Of a stretch of DNA of 64,000 bases, positions 18,043 through 26,692 are shown one piece after another. The position numbers were made by a program, and so were the translations under genes. The notes below the pieces were generated by a model. The model saw only the letters and a list, made by a program, of their open reading frames with translations, was not told where the DNA came from and ran no database searches. Source of the DNA: Streptomyces rapamycinicus NRRL 5491 (GTDB lineage Bacteria; Actinomycetota; Actinomycetes; Streptomycetales; Streptomycetaceae); contig NZ_CP085193.1 of assembly GCF_024298965.1 (NCBI RefSeq), forward strand, positions 7,378,001 to 7,442,000, in the 5' to 3' direction. Each line of letters starts with the position of its first letter. Position 1 is the stretch's first letter.

Positions 18043-18133
18043 ACCCGCCGGGGGTCGCGCGGAGTCGGCCCGGTGTCATGTCCATCGGCCGGACGGGTCG
18101 GTCCGGTCGGCTCGACCTCTGCGGGAGGTGACC

Positions 18134-19438
18134 GTGCGCGTCCTGTTCACGACCTGGGCCTCGGGTGCCCATCTCGTCCCCATGGTGCCGTTGGCCCGCG
18201 CCCTGCTCGGGGCCGGGCATCAAGTGCGGGTCGCGGTGCCGTCCGAATGCGCGGCGGCTGTCGCCCGCACCGGCCTGGTGCCGGTGCAGATCGGCGCCCT
18301 GCCCCTGGCGGTGGTCAGAGGGCCGGACGTGGCGCGCCGCCCGCGCGGCATCTGGCCCACGGAGTGGCCGGTGCGGCCCGCCGCGCTCACCCCGGAGCAG
18401 CACGGCGTGCTGCGCGCGTGCGGCGACCGGCAGGTGCGGATCGCCGAGGCGATGGCCCAGGGCCTGGTGGCCTTCGCCCGCTGCTGGCAGCCGGAGCTGG
18501 TGGTGCACGACGCGGGCGCGTACGCGGGCACGGTGGCCGCGGGAGCGCTGGGGGTGCCCGCGGTCGGCCAGCTGTGGGGGAGCGCGGCCGTCCTGCGGCT
18601 GGACCGGCAGCGGCTCGAAGGCCCGCCGCTGCCCGGCTACGCCCGGCTGATGAGGCGTTACGGCGCCGACCCGGCGCGCGAGCCCGACCTGTGGCTCGAC
18701 CCCTGCCCGCCGAGTCTCGCGCTGCCCTCGCGGGCGCGGCGGCTGCCGGTGCGCTTCGTGCCGTACGACGGGACGTCGCCGTACGAGGCCCGCCGCGCCG
18801 GGGCGCACCCCGCGCGCCATGAACACCCCGGGCGCCCCGGGCGCCATGAACACCTCGGGCACTCCGGGCACTCCGGGCGCCACACCGCCGCGTCGAACGG
18901 GCGGCGTGGGCCGGGCGGCGGCCCCAGGCGCTCCGGGCCGGTGCGGGTGTGCGCGGCATGGGATGACGCCGGTGGCCCGCCGGACGCCGTACGGGCCGCG
19001 CTGTGGGCCGCCGAGGCGCGGGGTGTGGAGGTCGTCCGGGTCGGAAGCGCCGCCGAGGGGCGGCCGCCCGCCGGGCCGCTGCACCGGGTGCTGCCGGGCT
19101 GCCGGGTGCTGGTCCACCAGGGCGGGGGCACGGCGGTGCTGGCCGCCGCCATGGCCGGGGTGCCGCAGCTGGTCGTCGCGCCCCGTCTGGAGCACCAGCT
19201 GAACGGGGCGCGGCTGGCCCGGGCGGGCGCCGGGATGTATCTGCCCGCCGATGCCCTCGACGCGGCCCGGCCCGGGGCGCGGGCGGCGGGCGCCCGGCTG
19301 GCCCTGGATCTGTTCGCGTTGCTGGAGCAGCCCTCGTACGCCGCGGCGGCGCATGCCCTGCGCCGGGAGGCGCTCGCGATGCCCGGCCCGGACAAGGCGG
19401 TGCGGGCGGTCACCCGGCTCGCGGGCCCGGCGGTGTGA
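18134..19438 (+). CDS. GT-B glycosyltransferase of the GT1/MGT (natural-product) type
   Basis: 434 aa. The start VRVLFTTWASGAHLVPMVPLARALLGAGHQV is the acceptor-domain signature of antibiotic and macrolide glycosyltransferases. The C-terminal donor site reads VLVHQGGGTAVLAAAMAGVPQLVVAPRLEHQLNGARL (HxGxGT region). I chose GTG 18134 because GGAGG ends 5 nt before it; GTG 18128 overlaps that site. Between the domains is a His/Gly/Arg-rich repeat (about 18810-18900) built from 'ggcgccatgaacac/ctcgggcac' units. It probably adds a sugar to a small molecule. No sugar-biosynthesis genes are nearby, so the donor may be a common NDP-sugar. Confidence 0.88.
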   Translation: MRVLFTTWASGAHLVPMVPLARALLGAGHQVRVAVPSECAAAVARTGLVPVQIGALPLAVVRGPDVARRPRGIWPTEWPVRPAALTPEQHGVLRACGDRQVRIAEAMAQGLVAFARCWQPELVVHDAGAYAGTVAAGALGVPAVGQLWGSAAVLRLDRQRLEGPPLPGYARLMRRYGADPAREPDLWLDPCPPSLALPSRARRLPVRFVPYDGTSPYEARRAGAHPARHEHPGRPGRHEHLGHSGHSGRHTAASNGRRGPGGGPRRSGPVRVCAAWDDAGGPPDAVRAALWAAEARGVEVVRVGSAAEGRPPAGPLHRVLPGCRVLVHQGGGTAVLAAAMAGVPQLVVAPRLEHQLNGARLARAGAGMYLPADALDAARPGARAAGARLALDLFALLEQPSYAAAAHALRREALAMPGPDKAVRAVTRLAGPAV

Positions 19439-19476
19439 GTCCGCCGGTCAGACGCGACCCATGCCGTCGGCCACGC

Positions 19477-19508
19477 GAAAGGCCCCTCACCGAAGTGAGG
19501 GGCCTTTC
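19477..19508. terminator. Perfect 14-bp bidirectional terminator
   Basis: GAAAGGCCCCTCAC (19477-19490) pairs fully with GTGAGGGGCCTTTC (19495-19508) around a CGAA tetraloop. A-rich and T-rich ends on both strands fit intrinsic termination of the glycosyltransferase gene from the left and of tRNA-Lys from the right. Confidence 0.85.
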
Positions 19509-19516
19509 ACTGTCTG

Positions 19517-19590
19517 TGCGCCGCCAGGGACTCGAACCCCGGACCCGCTGATTAAGAGTCAGCTGCTCTAACCAACTGAGCTAGCGGCGC
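19517..19590 (-). tRNA. tRNA-Lys (anticodon CUU)
   Basis: Reading the minus strand gives acceptor GCGCCGC pairing with GCGGCGC, D-arm GCTCAGTTGGTTAGAGC and anticodon stem-loop CTGA-CTCTTAA-TCAG with anticodon CTT. The T-arm is GGGTTCGAGTCCC and the discriminator is A. All four arms pair. CCA is not encoded. A terminator follows immediately. Confidence 0.95.
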
Positions 19591-19646
19591 CTGCCGACGT
19601 AGGAGACCTTAGCACCCGGACGCCATGGAGTGAAAATCGATAAGTT

Positions 19647-20318
19647 TCAGCCCGGAAAGGCGGCAGGTGCGCTGGTCACAGCCGTGCTGACAAGATCACC
19701 ACCGGTGCTGCGGGCCGCTCTGACGCAGGCCCACAGCAACACCTCGGGGCCGGGCAGCCAGGGGTTGCGGACATCGGGCGCGACCAGCCAGCGCGGTGAC
19801 GGCATCGGGGCGGACTCCCGGGCTCCGGACTCCCGGGCCCGGGGCTCCCGGGCACTGGGCCTCCCGGCGTCGGCCTCTTGGGGATCGCCCTCCAGGGGCG
19901 CCGCCTCCGGTGGTCCGGGGTCGGGCGGGAACAGCGGCGGCACGGTCACCGCGTCGCCCCGGCCGTAGCAGAGCAGTGGGGGAGCGGCCGCGCCCCACTC
20001 CTCCCAGCCGAGCAGCGCGGGCAGCCGCTGGGCGGTACCCGGGGTGGCGAAGAGCATGACCCGGCCGCCCTGGGCCGCGACCGGTCCGGTGCCGGGGCCG
20101 TCGGTCCATAACCGGCCCACCACCCGGCGGCCGAAGAGCGCGTCCATGCTGATGACGTCGAACGCCGTACCGCACGGCAGCGTCACCGGGGCGGTCGGGG
20201 CAGCGGCCCACAGGGCCTGCACACCGCGCGGGGAGGCGCTGGCCGAGGCGAGCCAGTCCGCGCCTGCCGGGGTGACGAAGGCGGCGGTGTGAAGCGAGTC
20301 CTGCGGCGATCTGCTCAT
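19647..20318 (-). CDS. Small prim-pol-like (bifunctional DNA primase/polymerase N-terminal type) actinobacterial protein
   Basis: 223 aa. The order ADWLASASASPRG...APVTLPCGTAFDVISMDALFGRRVVGRLWTDGPGTGPVA...MLFATPGTAQRLPALLGWEEWG...RWLVAPDVRNPWLPGPEVLLWACVRAAR matches, from memory, a Streptomyces family often labelled bifunctional DNA primase/polymerase. The catalytic acidic residues of a true prim-pol are not evident, so activity is doubtful. A Pro/Glu/Arg-rich repeat (REPRARESGARES) interrupts the C-terminal part. It faces tRNA-Lys and stands alone. Confidence 0.6.
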   Translation of the reverse strand: MSRSPQDSLHTAAFVTPAGADWLASASASPRGVQALWAAAPTAPVTLPCGTAFDVISMDALFGRRVVGRLWTDGPGTGPVAAQGGRVMLFATPGTAQRLPALLGWEEWGAAAPPLLCYGRGDAVTVPPLFPPDPGPPEAAPLEGDPQEADAGRPSAREPRARESGARESAPMPSPRWLVAPDVRNPWLPGPEVLLWACVRAARSTGGDLVSTAVTSAPAAFPG

Positions 20319-20432
20319 GTTTCCACCTTTACCGTCAGCGATGACGGTGTAGAGAGATGAGACGAAACCGGGACATCGGACGGCGGTATCGGGTACCTTC
20401 CGCCCGCATATGCCCCGGGCTCACGCCTGCCG

Positions 20433-20798
20433 TCAGTCCAGCACCTCGCCGCCCCGCATCAGCTCACGACCGAATTCGACCATCTTCTTGGCGTAGTCCT
20501 CGGTCCACTCGGCACGCTCGGCGATCACGGCGGGGGTCAGCCGATCGAACCGCCTCGGGTCGGCGAGCTGCGCGGCCGCCATCGCCTGGAACTCCATGGC
20601 CCGGTCCGTCGCCGCGCGGAACGCCAGCACCAGCTCCGTCGAGCGGGACAGCAGCTCACGCGGGTCTTCGATCGACTCCAGGTCGAAGAAGTGCGCCTCG
20701 TCCGACGCGGCGGCGGCCGGTTCGAAGAGCAGGGGCGCGGGCTTCAGCCGCCGGGGCGCGGAGCCGTGCCGGCCGTGAGCCGAATCCGGCTCGGGCAT
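20433..20798 (-). CDS. Conserved hypothetical protein, 121 aa
   Basis: A small soluble protein with a disordered N-terminus (residues 1-45) and a helical C-terminus (EDPRELLSRSTELVLAFRAATDRAMEFQAMAAAQLADPRRFDRLT...DYAKKMVEFGRELMRG). The start at 20798 has a near-perfect AGGAGGAG ribosome binding site; the longer open frame to 20975 is upstream DNA. I do not recognise a domain. It is orphan between the prim-pol-like gene and the helicase operon. The 279-bp gap on its upstream side (20799-21077) holds two imperfect 30-bp copies of a gccgcccgagccacgc phrase and no gene. Confidence 0.75.
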   Translation of the reverse strand: MPEPDSAHGRHGSAPRRLKPAPLLFEPAAAASDEAHFFDLESIEDPRELLSRSTELVLAFRAATDRAMEFQAMAAAQLADPRRFDRLTPAVIAERAEWTEDYAKKMVEFGRELMRGGEVLD

Positions 20799-21077
20799 GT
20801 GATCTCTCCTCCTGGCTCGTGAGACACGTACGGTTCGCGGGTCTTGTCGTCTCCATTGTCGCGCGTAGGGCAAGGGCACCCCCGCCGTACGCCGCCGACC
20901 TGGGGTCTCTCCCCACCCCACCGTCCCCTGAACCCTGGCCGCACCTCTCACCCCGGTGACGCACCGTACGGCCACCGGGAACGCGCCGCCCTTACGGCCC
21001 TCGGCGACAGGCTCCTACGGCCGCCCGAGCCACGCCCGCACGCCCATACAGCCGCCCGAGCCACGCTCATCACGCCC

Positions 21078-22463
21078 TTACGGCCGCCATGCCACCCGGT
21101 GCTCCGACAGGTGCGCCAGCACCGCGTGATTGGCCTCCCAGCCGTCCGGGAACTTCACCGTGACGCCCAGCTGCACCGGCTCCGTGGAGGGATGCTCGTC
21201 CAGCAGTTCGGCCACCCCCGCCCGGCACACCACCACACACGCCTGCCGGTGCCGCGACGCCAGCACGCACAGCCGCCCCGTCTCCAGGTGGAAGGCCGTG
21301 GCGTCCGGCCGCCCCGACAGCGGGTGGAGCACGACCGTGACGTCGAACTCACGCCCTTGGAGGCGATTGGCGGTGTCGACGGTGACGCCGGAGACCCCGA
21401 GCCCCGCCAGCGCCGCCCGGACCGCCGCCGCCTGGTCCCGGTGCGCCGTGCCCACCGCGATCCGGTCCGCGGCGACCGGTTGCGGCTCGTCGGACCGCTC
21501 GCTGACCGCCACCGCGCCCCGGTCCAGCAGCCGCCGCACCACCTGGGCCACGGCCGCCACCGCCTCCGGGTCGGTGCGCGGGGTGCGCCGGGCGGGCAGC
21601 TCCAGCAGCCCCCAGCCGGACTCGGCGGCCTCGTCCAGCACCCGGTCGGGCCCCGAGCCGTCGGAGGCCACCCCGAAGCTCAGCCGCCGCTCGCCGTGGC
21701 CGGTGCCGCTGCGGAAGGGCGTGTACGGGTAGAACGCGTGCGAGACCAGCGGCGCGGCCGTGGCCGGGAGCCGCCAGGAGACCGGCAGCCGGTGCTGCGG
21801 AAGCCGCGGATTGTGGGCGAGCAGGGTGGTGACCGCGCTCGCCGACGGGTCGTACGAAAGCCCCGCCCACTGGTCGGCGCCCACCACGCTGAACGGGTCC
21901 AGCTGCCCGGGGTCGCCCACGAACAGCGCCCGCTCGAACAGCCCGGCGACCGCAAGCAGCGCGTCGGAGCGCATCTGGTACGCCTCGTCCACGATCGCGT
22001 GCCGCCACGGCTCGACGTTTTTGACGTGCGCCCACTTCGCGGCCGTGGAGACCACGATGTCGAGCCCGGCGAGGTCGGCGATCTTCGCGGAGGCGCGGAC
22101 CGACTCATGACCGTCGAGCACCGGGTCGTACGGATGCGGATCGCTGCTGTGCAGCCGCCCCACCGGGAGGTCGGGGTCCGCCGTGGCCAGCCGGTCCACC
22201 AGGTCGTCCACCTGGGCGTTGGTCTGCGCGACCACCATCAGCGGCCGTCCGGCGGCGGCCAGCTCCCGCGCCGCCCGCACCACCAGCGTCGACTTGCCCG
22301 CACCGGGCGGGGAGTCCACGACGACGCCGCGGTCCGCTCCGTGCAGCGTGTCGTGCAGGATCGCCTCGGTGGCGCGCGCCGCGGCGGCCGACGGGTCGAA
22401 CGGCTCGTCCGCGCGGGCACGGCCCGGGTGGGCAGCGGCGGCGGCCGGGTCCGCGCCGATCAC
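21078..22463 (-). CDS. SF1 (DNA2/NAM7-like) helicase/ATPase, third gene of a nuclease-helicase operon
   Basis: 461 aa. Walker A is VVDSPPGAGKSTLVVRAA and Walker B is AIVDEAYQM (DExx form). Later superfamily 1 motifs are FVGDPGQLDP, VSWRLPAT, TANRLQGREFDVTVVLHPLSG and ASRHRQACVVV. It should translocate on or unwind nucleic acid using ATP. GTG 22463 overlaps the stop of the upstream gene as GTGA, so the two are translationally coupled. With the upstream nuclease it forms a compact DNA-processing operon. The length is short for a replicative helicase and leaves little room for accessory domains. Confidence 0.85.
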   Translation of the reverse strand: MIGADPAAAAAHPGRARADEPFDPSAAAARATEAILHDTLHGADRGVVVDSPPGAGKSTLVVRAARELAAAGRPLMVVAQTNAQVDDLVDRLATADPDLPVGRLHSSDPHPYDPVLDGHESVRASAKIADLAGLDIVVSTAAKWAHVKNVEPWRHAIVDEAYQMRSDALLAVAGLFERALFVGDPGQLDPFSVVGADQWAGLSYDPSASAVTTLLAHNPRLPQHRLPVSWRLPATAAPLVSHAFYPYTPFRSGTGHGERRLSFGVASDGSGPDRVLDEAAESGWGLLELPARRTPRTDPEAVAAVAQVVRRLLDRGAVAVSERSDEPQPVAADRIAVGTAHRDQAAAVRAALAGLGVSGVTVDTANRLQGREFDVTVVLHPLSGRPDATAFHLETGRLCVLASRHRQACVVVCRAGVAELLDEHPSTEPVQLGVTVKFPDGWEANHAVLAHLSEHRVAWRP

Positions 22464-24175
22464 AGATAGTCCTCCTCGGTCATCGGGTCGGGCTGGGGGC
22501 CCTGGACCGGGGCGGCGGCGTCCGGCGGGCCGCCGTGGGTCCATGGGGTGCTATCTGCGTCGGGCAGCTCGGGGCCGCCGCGCGGGGCGTGCTCGAACAG
22601 CGTCCAGCACACCCGGTCGCCCTTCTCGGGCACCGTGCCCGGCTCGGGCTGCTTGCCCCGGCCCATTCCGCCGGTCAGCCGCACCACCAGCGCGCGGCCC
22701 TGGCCGTCCGCGTCGTCCGGGGCGTCCGCGTCGCCTGGGCCGTCCGCGTCGCCCTGGCCCTTCGCGTCGCCCTGGCCCTCCACGGCAGCGGCTCCGTCGG
22801 CCCCGTCGGCCCCGTCGGCACCATCCACGTTCGCGAGACCCGCGAACTCCCCGCTCTGTGCCCTGCCGTCGGCCGTGACCCGGTGCAGCTTGACCCGCTC
22901 GGCCAGGTGCGGACGGTCCTCGGTGCGGATCGTGACCAGCGGGCGCGGGCGCGGCACCTTCGCGTCCGACCAGGCCATCTCCACATCGATCACCTCGCCC
23001 GCGAACGCCTCACCGGCCAGCCGCCGCCCCGCCATGACCAGCGGATCGTCCAGTGCCTCATGGGCGTCCAGCTGGGCCTGCGCGGTCTCGCGCGCGGCGA
23101 GCTTCTGCGCCGCCGTCACCGCGTCGTCCAGCTTGGGCTGCGGCGGCTCCCCGGCCCGGACCCGGTCCCGGTGGCCGGTGTAGGACCAGCGGTCCCGCTT
23201 CCAGCGGTCGGCCACCCGCGCGCCCTCCGGGAGGGCGCGCAGCAGATCCACTCCGCGCCACAGCGCGTCCCAGGTGGGCCGCAGCTGTGACTCGATCAGC
23301 CCGCGCAGCTCCGCCTCGGCGAGCCGCAGCCGCGCCGCGCCCCCGGCCACGCCCTGTGACGCCTCGGCACGGGCCGCGTCGTAGCGGGACATCGCCGGGG
23401 CCAGCAGCTTGTTGTCGAAGGCGGGGTCGGTGGCCGGGCCCGCGGGCGGGCAGCGCAGCCGACTGTCCCCGTCCCGCTCCGACTCCGCCCGCAGCGCCGC
23501 TTCCGCGCCCGGTACGCCCTCCGGCGGGTCGATCCAGGCCAGCAGCGAGCCCAGGTGCTGATCCTCCAGGTTGCTCTGCCCGGTCGCCCAGTGACGGCTC
23601 AGCAGCTCGGTGAGCGACAGCAGCAGACAGGAGCCGGGCACTCGCGCCCGCTCCCCGTAGTGGGTCAGCCACCGCCCCAGCAGCGGTACCCGCGCGGGTG
23701 CCGGGAAGGGCGTCTCCGGGTCCTGCTCGGCGGTCCGCCGGAACCGCATAGACCGGCCCAGCAGCCGGACGAACGCCACGCCCGCGGCGCTGGGCACCAG
23801 CAGCTGCGGCGCGTCCGCGCAGAGCTCGACCTGGACCGGCACCTTCTTACCGGTCTCCGGATCGGTCTCCTTGCGCTCCTCCAGCTCGACCTCGTCCCCG
23901 TACGAGTCCAGATACGGCTGGATCTCCTCGGCGAGCTCGGCGAGGAACGCGAACCTCAGGTCGCGGTCGCGTGGCTGGGCCACGATCAGCAGCCGCGGCG
24001 CGTCCCGGTCGGTGCCCACCAGTGCCCCGAGCGGCGCCCCCGCCTCACCCGCGGTGGTGAGCGGGACGAACGCCAGCGGGCGCTCCGACAGATGGCGGTG
24101 GCGCACGGTGGTCAGGGGCTGGGCCCGCCCCTCCCGGACCGCCTCCATCCGGGCCAGGGTGGTGATCAGCGACAT
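22460..24175 (-). CDS. Uncharacterised 571-aa protein, middle gene of the nuclease-helicase operon
   Basis: No domain was recognised. The first ~330 residues look globular and mixed alpha/beta. The middle holds a helical region (AAQKLAARETAQAQLDAHEALDDPLVMAGRRLAGEAF), then a beta-rich segment (VIDVEMAWSDAKVPRPRPLVTIRTEDRP). A low-complexity acidic insert of DGA and GQGDADGPGDAD repeats (about 22700-22830) follows before VRLTGGMGRG. Its start overlaps the nuclease 3' end (10 nt) and its stop overlaps the helicase start (GTGA). That coupling suggests a three-subunit complex or shared task. Function unknown. Confidence 0.8.
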   Translation of the reverse strand: MSLITTLARMEAVREGRAQPLTTVRHRHLSERPLAFVPLTTAGEAGAPLGALVGTDRDAPRLLIVAQPRDRDLRFAFLAELAEEIQPYLDSYGDEVELEERKETDPETGKKVPVQVELCADAPQLLVPSAAGVAFVRLLGRSMRFRRTAEQDPETPFPAPARVPLLGRWLTHYGERARVPGSCLLLSLTELLSRHWATGQSNLEDQHLGSLLAWIDPPEGVPGAEAALRAESERDGDSRLRCPPAGPATDPAFDNKLLAPAMSRYDAARAEASQGVAGGAARLRLAEAELRGLIESQLRPTWDALWRGVDLLRALPEGARVADRWKRDRWSYTGHRDRVRAGEPPQPKLDDAVTAAQKLAARETAQAQLDAHEALDDPLVMAGRRLAGEAFAGEVIDVEMAWSDAKVPRPRPLVTIRTEDRPHLAERVKLHRVTADGRAQSGEFAGLANVDGADGADGADGAAAVEGQGDAKGQGDADGPGDADAPDDADGQGRALVVRLTGGMGRGKQPEPGTVPEKGDRVCWTLFEHAPRGGPELPDADSTPWTHGGPPDAAAPVQGPQPDPMTEEDYL

Positions 24176-25563
24176 GCCACCGCCTCGGGGCGGGACGCGA
24201 GCGCCTCGGCGCGCAGGGCCGCCGCGCGGCGCAGGGCGTCCACGGCGGGGTCGCCGGTGGGCGTTTCGTCGGCGGCAGCGTTCATGGCGGCCGTAAGGAC
24301 GGCGTCCACGGTGGTGAGCCCGCCCAGCTCGCCCCGGACGCCACGGCCCAGCGCCTCGACCTGTCCCGCCGCGCGGGACCGCGTCCGGCAGTGGGCGGCC
24401 AGCTCACAGGTGGACAGGCACTCCGGCGCGTACGCCGCGTCGACCGCGTCCACGGCGGCCGTGAGCTCCCCGACCGGCCGGGTCGGGATCCGGCCGTCGT
24501 CGGTGAGCCGGAGGTCGAAGGTGGTGCCCTCGGGGAGGGCGGCGGCGATCTCCTCGATCCGGATCAGCCGGTCCAGCTGCCGCCGGGTGACCGCCAGCTG
24601 CTTGCGCACATCGACCAGTTCGGCGGTCGGCAGGTTGGAGAAGTCCTTGGGGCACACGAGCAGCACCTGATGCCGCACCCGGGCCCGTACGGGAGCGCGG
24701 TCCGCCCTGTTCGCCGCCTCCACCGCCTCCGCCGCGTCGCCGCCCTCCGCCGGCTCGCGGATCATCGACGCCACCCGCTCCAGCGCCAGCGTGTAGACCG
24801 CCGACTGCCGGGCGGCCGCGCCCACCTTGGCCGGGTCGGCGGAGCCGTCCACCATGGGGAAGGACTTGATCTCGATGACCGTCCACGACCCGTCGGGGTG
24901 GACCACGACCGCGTCCGGCTCCAGGAAGGCGGGCGAGCCCGCGACGTCCAGGCTCACCATCGGATGGTCCAGCAGCGCCCAGCGCCCCGCCTCCGTGGCC
25001 TCCCGCAGCGCGAGCGCCGTACGGGCGGTGCGGCCCTGCGGTCCGGGCGCGGTCAGATCGGGGGTCGCGACGGCGCCGGGGCCGGGCGGCTCCGAGCCGT
25101 CGCGCAGCCGCTCGTGCAGCAGCCGGACCAGGTCCGCGCCGCCGTCGGCCTTTACCCGGGCCTCGAAGGAGTTACCGCGCTGATGCGCGAACTGCGACTG
25201 ACCGAAGTTCGCGGGAGCCCCCAGGGCCTGCGCCAGCGCGCCCTTGTCGACCCCGGCCCCGTCCAGCAGCGCGCGGCGGCGGCAGCCCGGGTTGGCGGCC
25301 AGCGCCGCCAGCGCTCGGGCGTCCATCGGACGGGGAGCGGTGGCCGGGCCGCGCAGCTCAGCGAGCCGCTGCCGGAGCCCCGTCGCCTGCCGTGGAGGCC
25401 GCGCCGTCCGTGGCCGGGCCGCCCCGGCCGCCGGCACCGGCACCGGCTCCCCGGCCGCCGTCGTCCGCGGCACCCTCGGTGCGTTGCCTGTCCGCGCCCC
25501 TGCCCTGCTGTCGGGGGATCCGTTCCCGTTCACGCGCCGAAGTCTCGCACTTGTCACCGACAT
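24166..25563 (-). CDS. PD-(D/E)XK (RecB/Cas4-like) nuclease with a Cys cluster, first gene of the operon
   Basis: Up to 465 aa. The nuclease core reads EPDAVVVHPDGSWTVIEIKSF: a catalytic Asp, then E-x-K, as in RecB-family exonucleases. One Cys near the N-terminal end of the fold (NPGCRRRALLDG) and three near the C-terminus (ECLSTCELAAHC, C-x3-C-x5-C) could hold an iron-sulphur cluster as in Cas4 and AddB; this is inference. The start is uncertain. The maximal ORF overlaps the PAP2 gene by 206 nt, GTGs near 25440 have a GGGGAG site, and M80 at 25326 would clear the overlap. Confidence 0.75.
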   Translation of the reverse strand: MSVTSARLRRVNGNGSPDSRAGARTGNAPRVPRTTAAGEPVPVPAAGAARPRTARPPRQATGLRQRLAELRGPATAPRPMDARALAALAANPGCRRRALLDGAGVDKGALAQALGAPANFGQSQFAHQRGNSFEARVKADGGADLVRLLHERLRDGSEPPGPGAVATPDLTAPGPQGRTARTALALREATEAGRWALLDHPMVSLDVAGSPAFLEPDAVVVHPDGSWTVIEIKSFPMVDGSADPAKVGAAARQSAVYTLALERVASMIREPAEGGDAAEAVEAANRADRAPVRARVRHQVLLVCPKDFSNLPTAELVDVRKQLAVTRRQLDRLIRIEEIAAALPEGTTFDLRLTDDGRIPTRPVGELTAAVDAVDAAYAPECLSTCELAAHCRTRSRAAGQVEALGRGVRGELGGLTTVDAVLTAAMNAAADETPTGDPAVDALRRAAALRAEALASRPEAVACR

Positions 25564-26383
25564 TCGCGGGCACAGCCGCGTTTCGGGAGGCGACGGGGGC
25601 CTCCTGGGCGGGGCGCAGGCGGCTGCGCAGGGCCTCCGTGAGCCGCAGCGCCGGGCCCGCCAGCAGCGCCCCGAGCCCCATGGTGACGACGCCGGCGGCC
25701 GCGTCCAGGAAGTAGTGGTTGGCGGTGCCCATCACCACGAGTGCGATCACCAGCGGATAGCCGACCGCGCCGACCTTGGCCCACACCGAGCGCCCGTGCC
25801 GCCACAGGGCGACGCCGCACCACAGCGCCCATCCCACATGGAGGCTGGGCATCGCCGCGTACTGGTTGGTCAGCCCGCCGAGCCCGCGCGGTGCGCTGGC
25901 GTCGCCGCCCCACCAGCCGTACGAGCCGTACTGCGCCATGGTGTCCACGAAGCCGTGGCTCGCGTCCAGGAGCCGTGGCGGGCACGTCGGCAGCAGCGTG
26001 AAGCCGATGAGCCCGATGACGGTGGAGACCAGCAGCCAGGTGCGCAGAAAGCGGTAGTCCGACGCCTTACGGCGCTTCCACAGCCACATCAGGATGGCCG
26101 GGGTGAGGACGTAGTGCAGCGAGGCGTAGGCGAAGTCCGCAGGTATGCCTATGACCGCGTGGGTCGTGAAGAGGTCGTTCAGCGGCGACTCGAAGTCGAT
26201 GTTCAGACGCTGTTCGAAATGGAGGATCGCCAGACCGTGATCGACGGCGGTGGACACATCGCCGCGGGCCAGGAGCCGACCGGCCGAGTACGCGGCGTAC
26301 ACCACCGCTATGAGCGGCAGTTCGGTCCACCAACGGGGCCGACTGCCCTGTGCTGCTCCGGCACGGGGCACGGTATAGGGCAT
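25358..26383 (-). CDS. PAP2-family membrane phosphatase/transferase (inositol phosphorylceramide synthase-like)
   Basis: About 341 aa with five to six membrane helices. The catalytic blocks are CPPRLLDASHG, YAAMPSLHVGWAL (SxxxH) and NHYFLDAAAG (HxxxD), the PAP2/Aur1-type arrangement acting on lipid phosphates at the outer face of the membrane. I chose ATG 26383 because GGAGAG lies 8 nt upstream; TTG 26398 is the first codon of the longer frame. The last ~70 residues are Gly/Ala/Arg-rich low complexity and overlap the next gene. The exact lipid substrate is unknown. Confidence 0.85.
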   Translation of the reverse strand: MPYTVPRAGAAQGSRPRWWTELPLIAVVYAAYSAGRLLARGDVSTAVDHGLAILHFEQRLNIDFESPLNDLFTTHAVIGIPADFAYASLHYVLTPAILMWLWKRRKASDYRFLRTWLLVSTVIGLIGFTLLPTCPPRLLDASHGFVDTMAQYGSYGWWGGDASAPRGLGGLTNQYAAMPSLHVGWALWCGVALWRHGRSVWAKVGAVGYPLVIALVVMGTANHYFLDAAAGVVTMGLGALLAGPALRLTEALRSRLRPAQEAPVASRNAAVPANVGDKCETSARERERIPRQQGRGADRQRTEGAADDGGRGAGAGAGGRGGPATDGAASTAGDGAPAAAR

Positions 26384-26692
26384 TCGGACGCTCTCCAAAG
26401 TTCAGCCGGCCAGGAAAAGGCGCGCGGTCAACCGTACGGTGTAGGCGAAGCGACCTACGCACCGCCCCCATCCGCGAGCGCGTCCACTGTCGGGACCCCC
26501 TGGCGGACTCGCGCGCAGCCTGGAAGACGCCAGGAGTGACCCGGAGGTTGCCTGCCGATCATGTGCGCGATGATGGAGGGATGGTGATCGGCCATGTGCC
26601 GGTCCTGTGATGTGCACGAAACCGCAGGCAGCGACGTGTAACGGCGCACGGCGGCGCGGCGGTGCGGATCCGGTGAAAGAAGGCACTGCCCC
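26384..26692. other. Divergent intergenic region, no gene seen
   Basis: About 309 bp between the divergent PAP2 and histidine phosphatase genes. I see no ORF with a credible ribosome binding site, no long palindrome and no RNA fold. It presumably holds both promoters. Confidence 0.5.
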
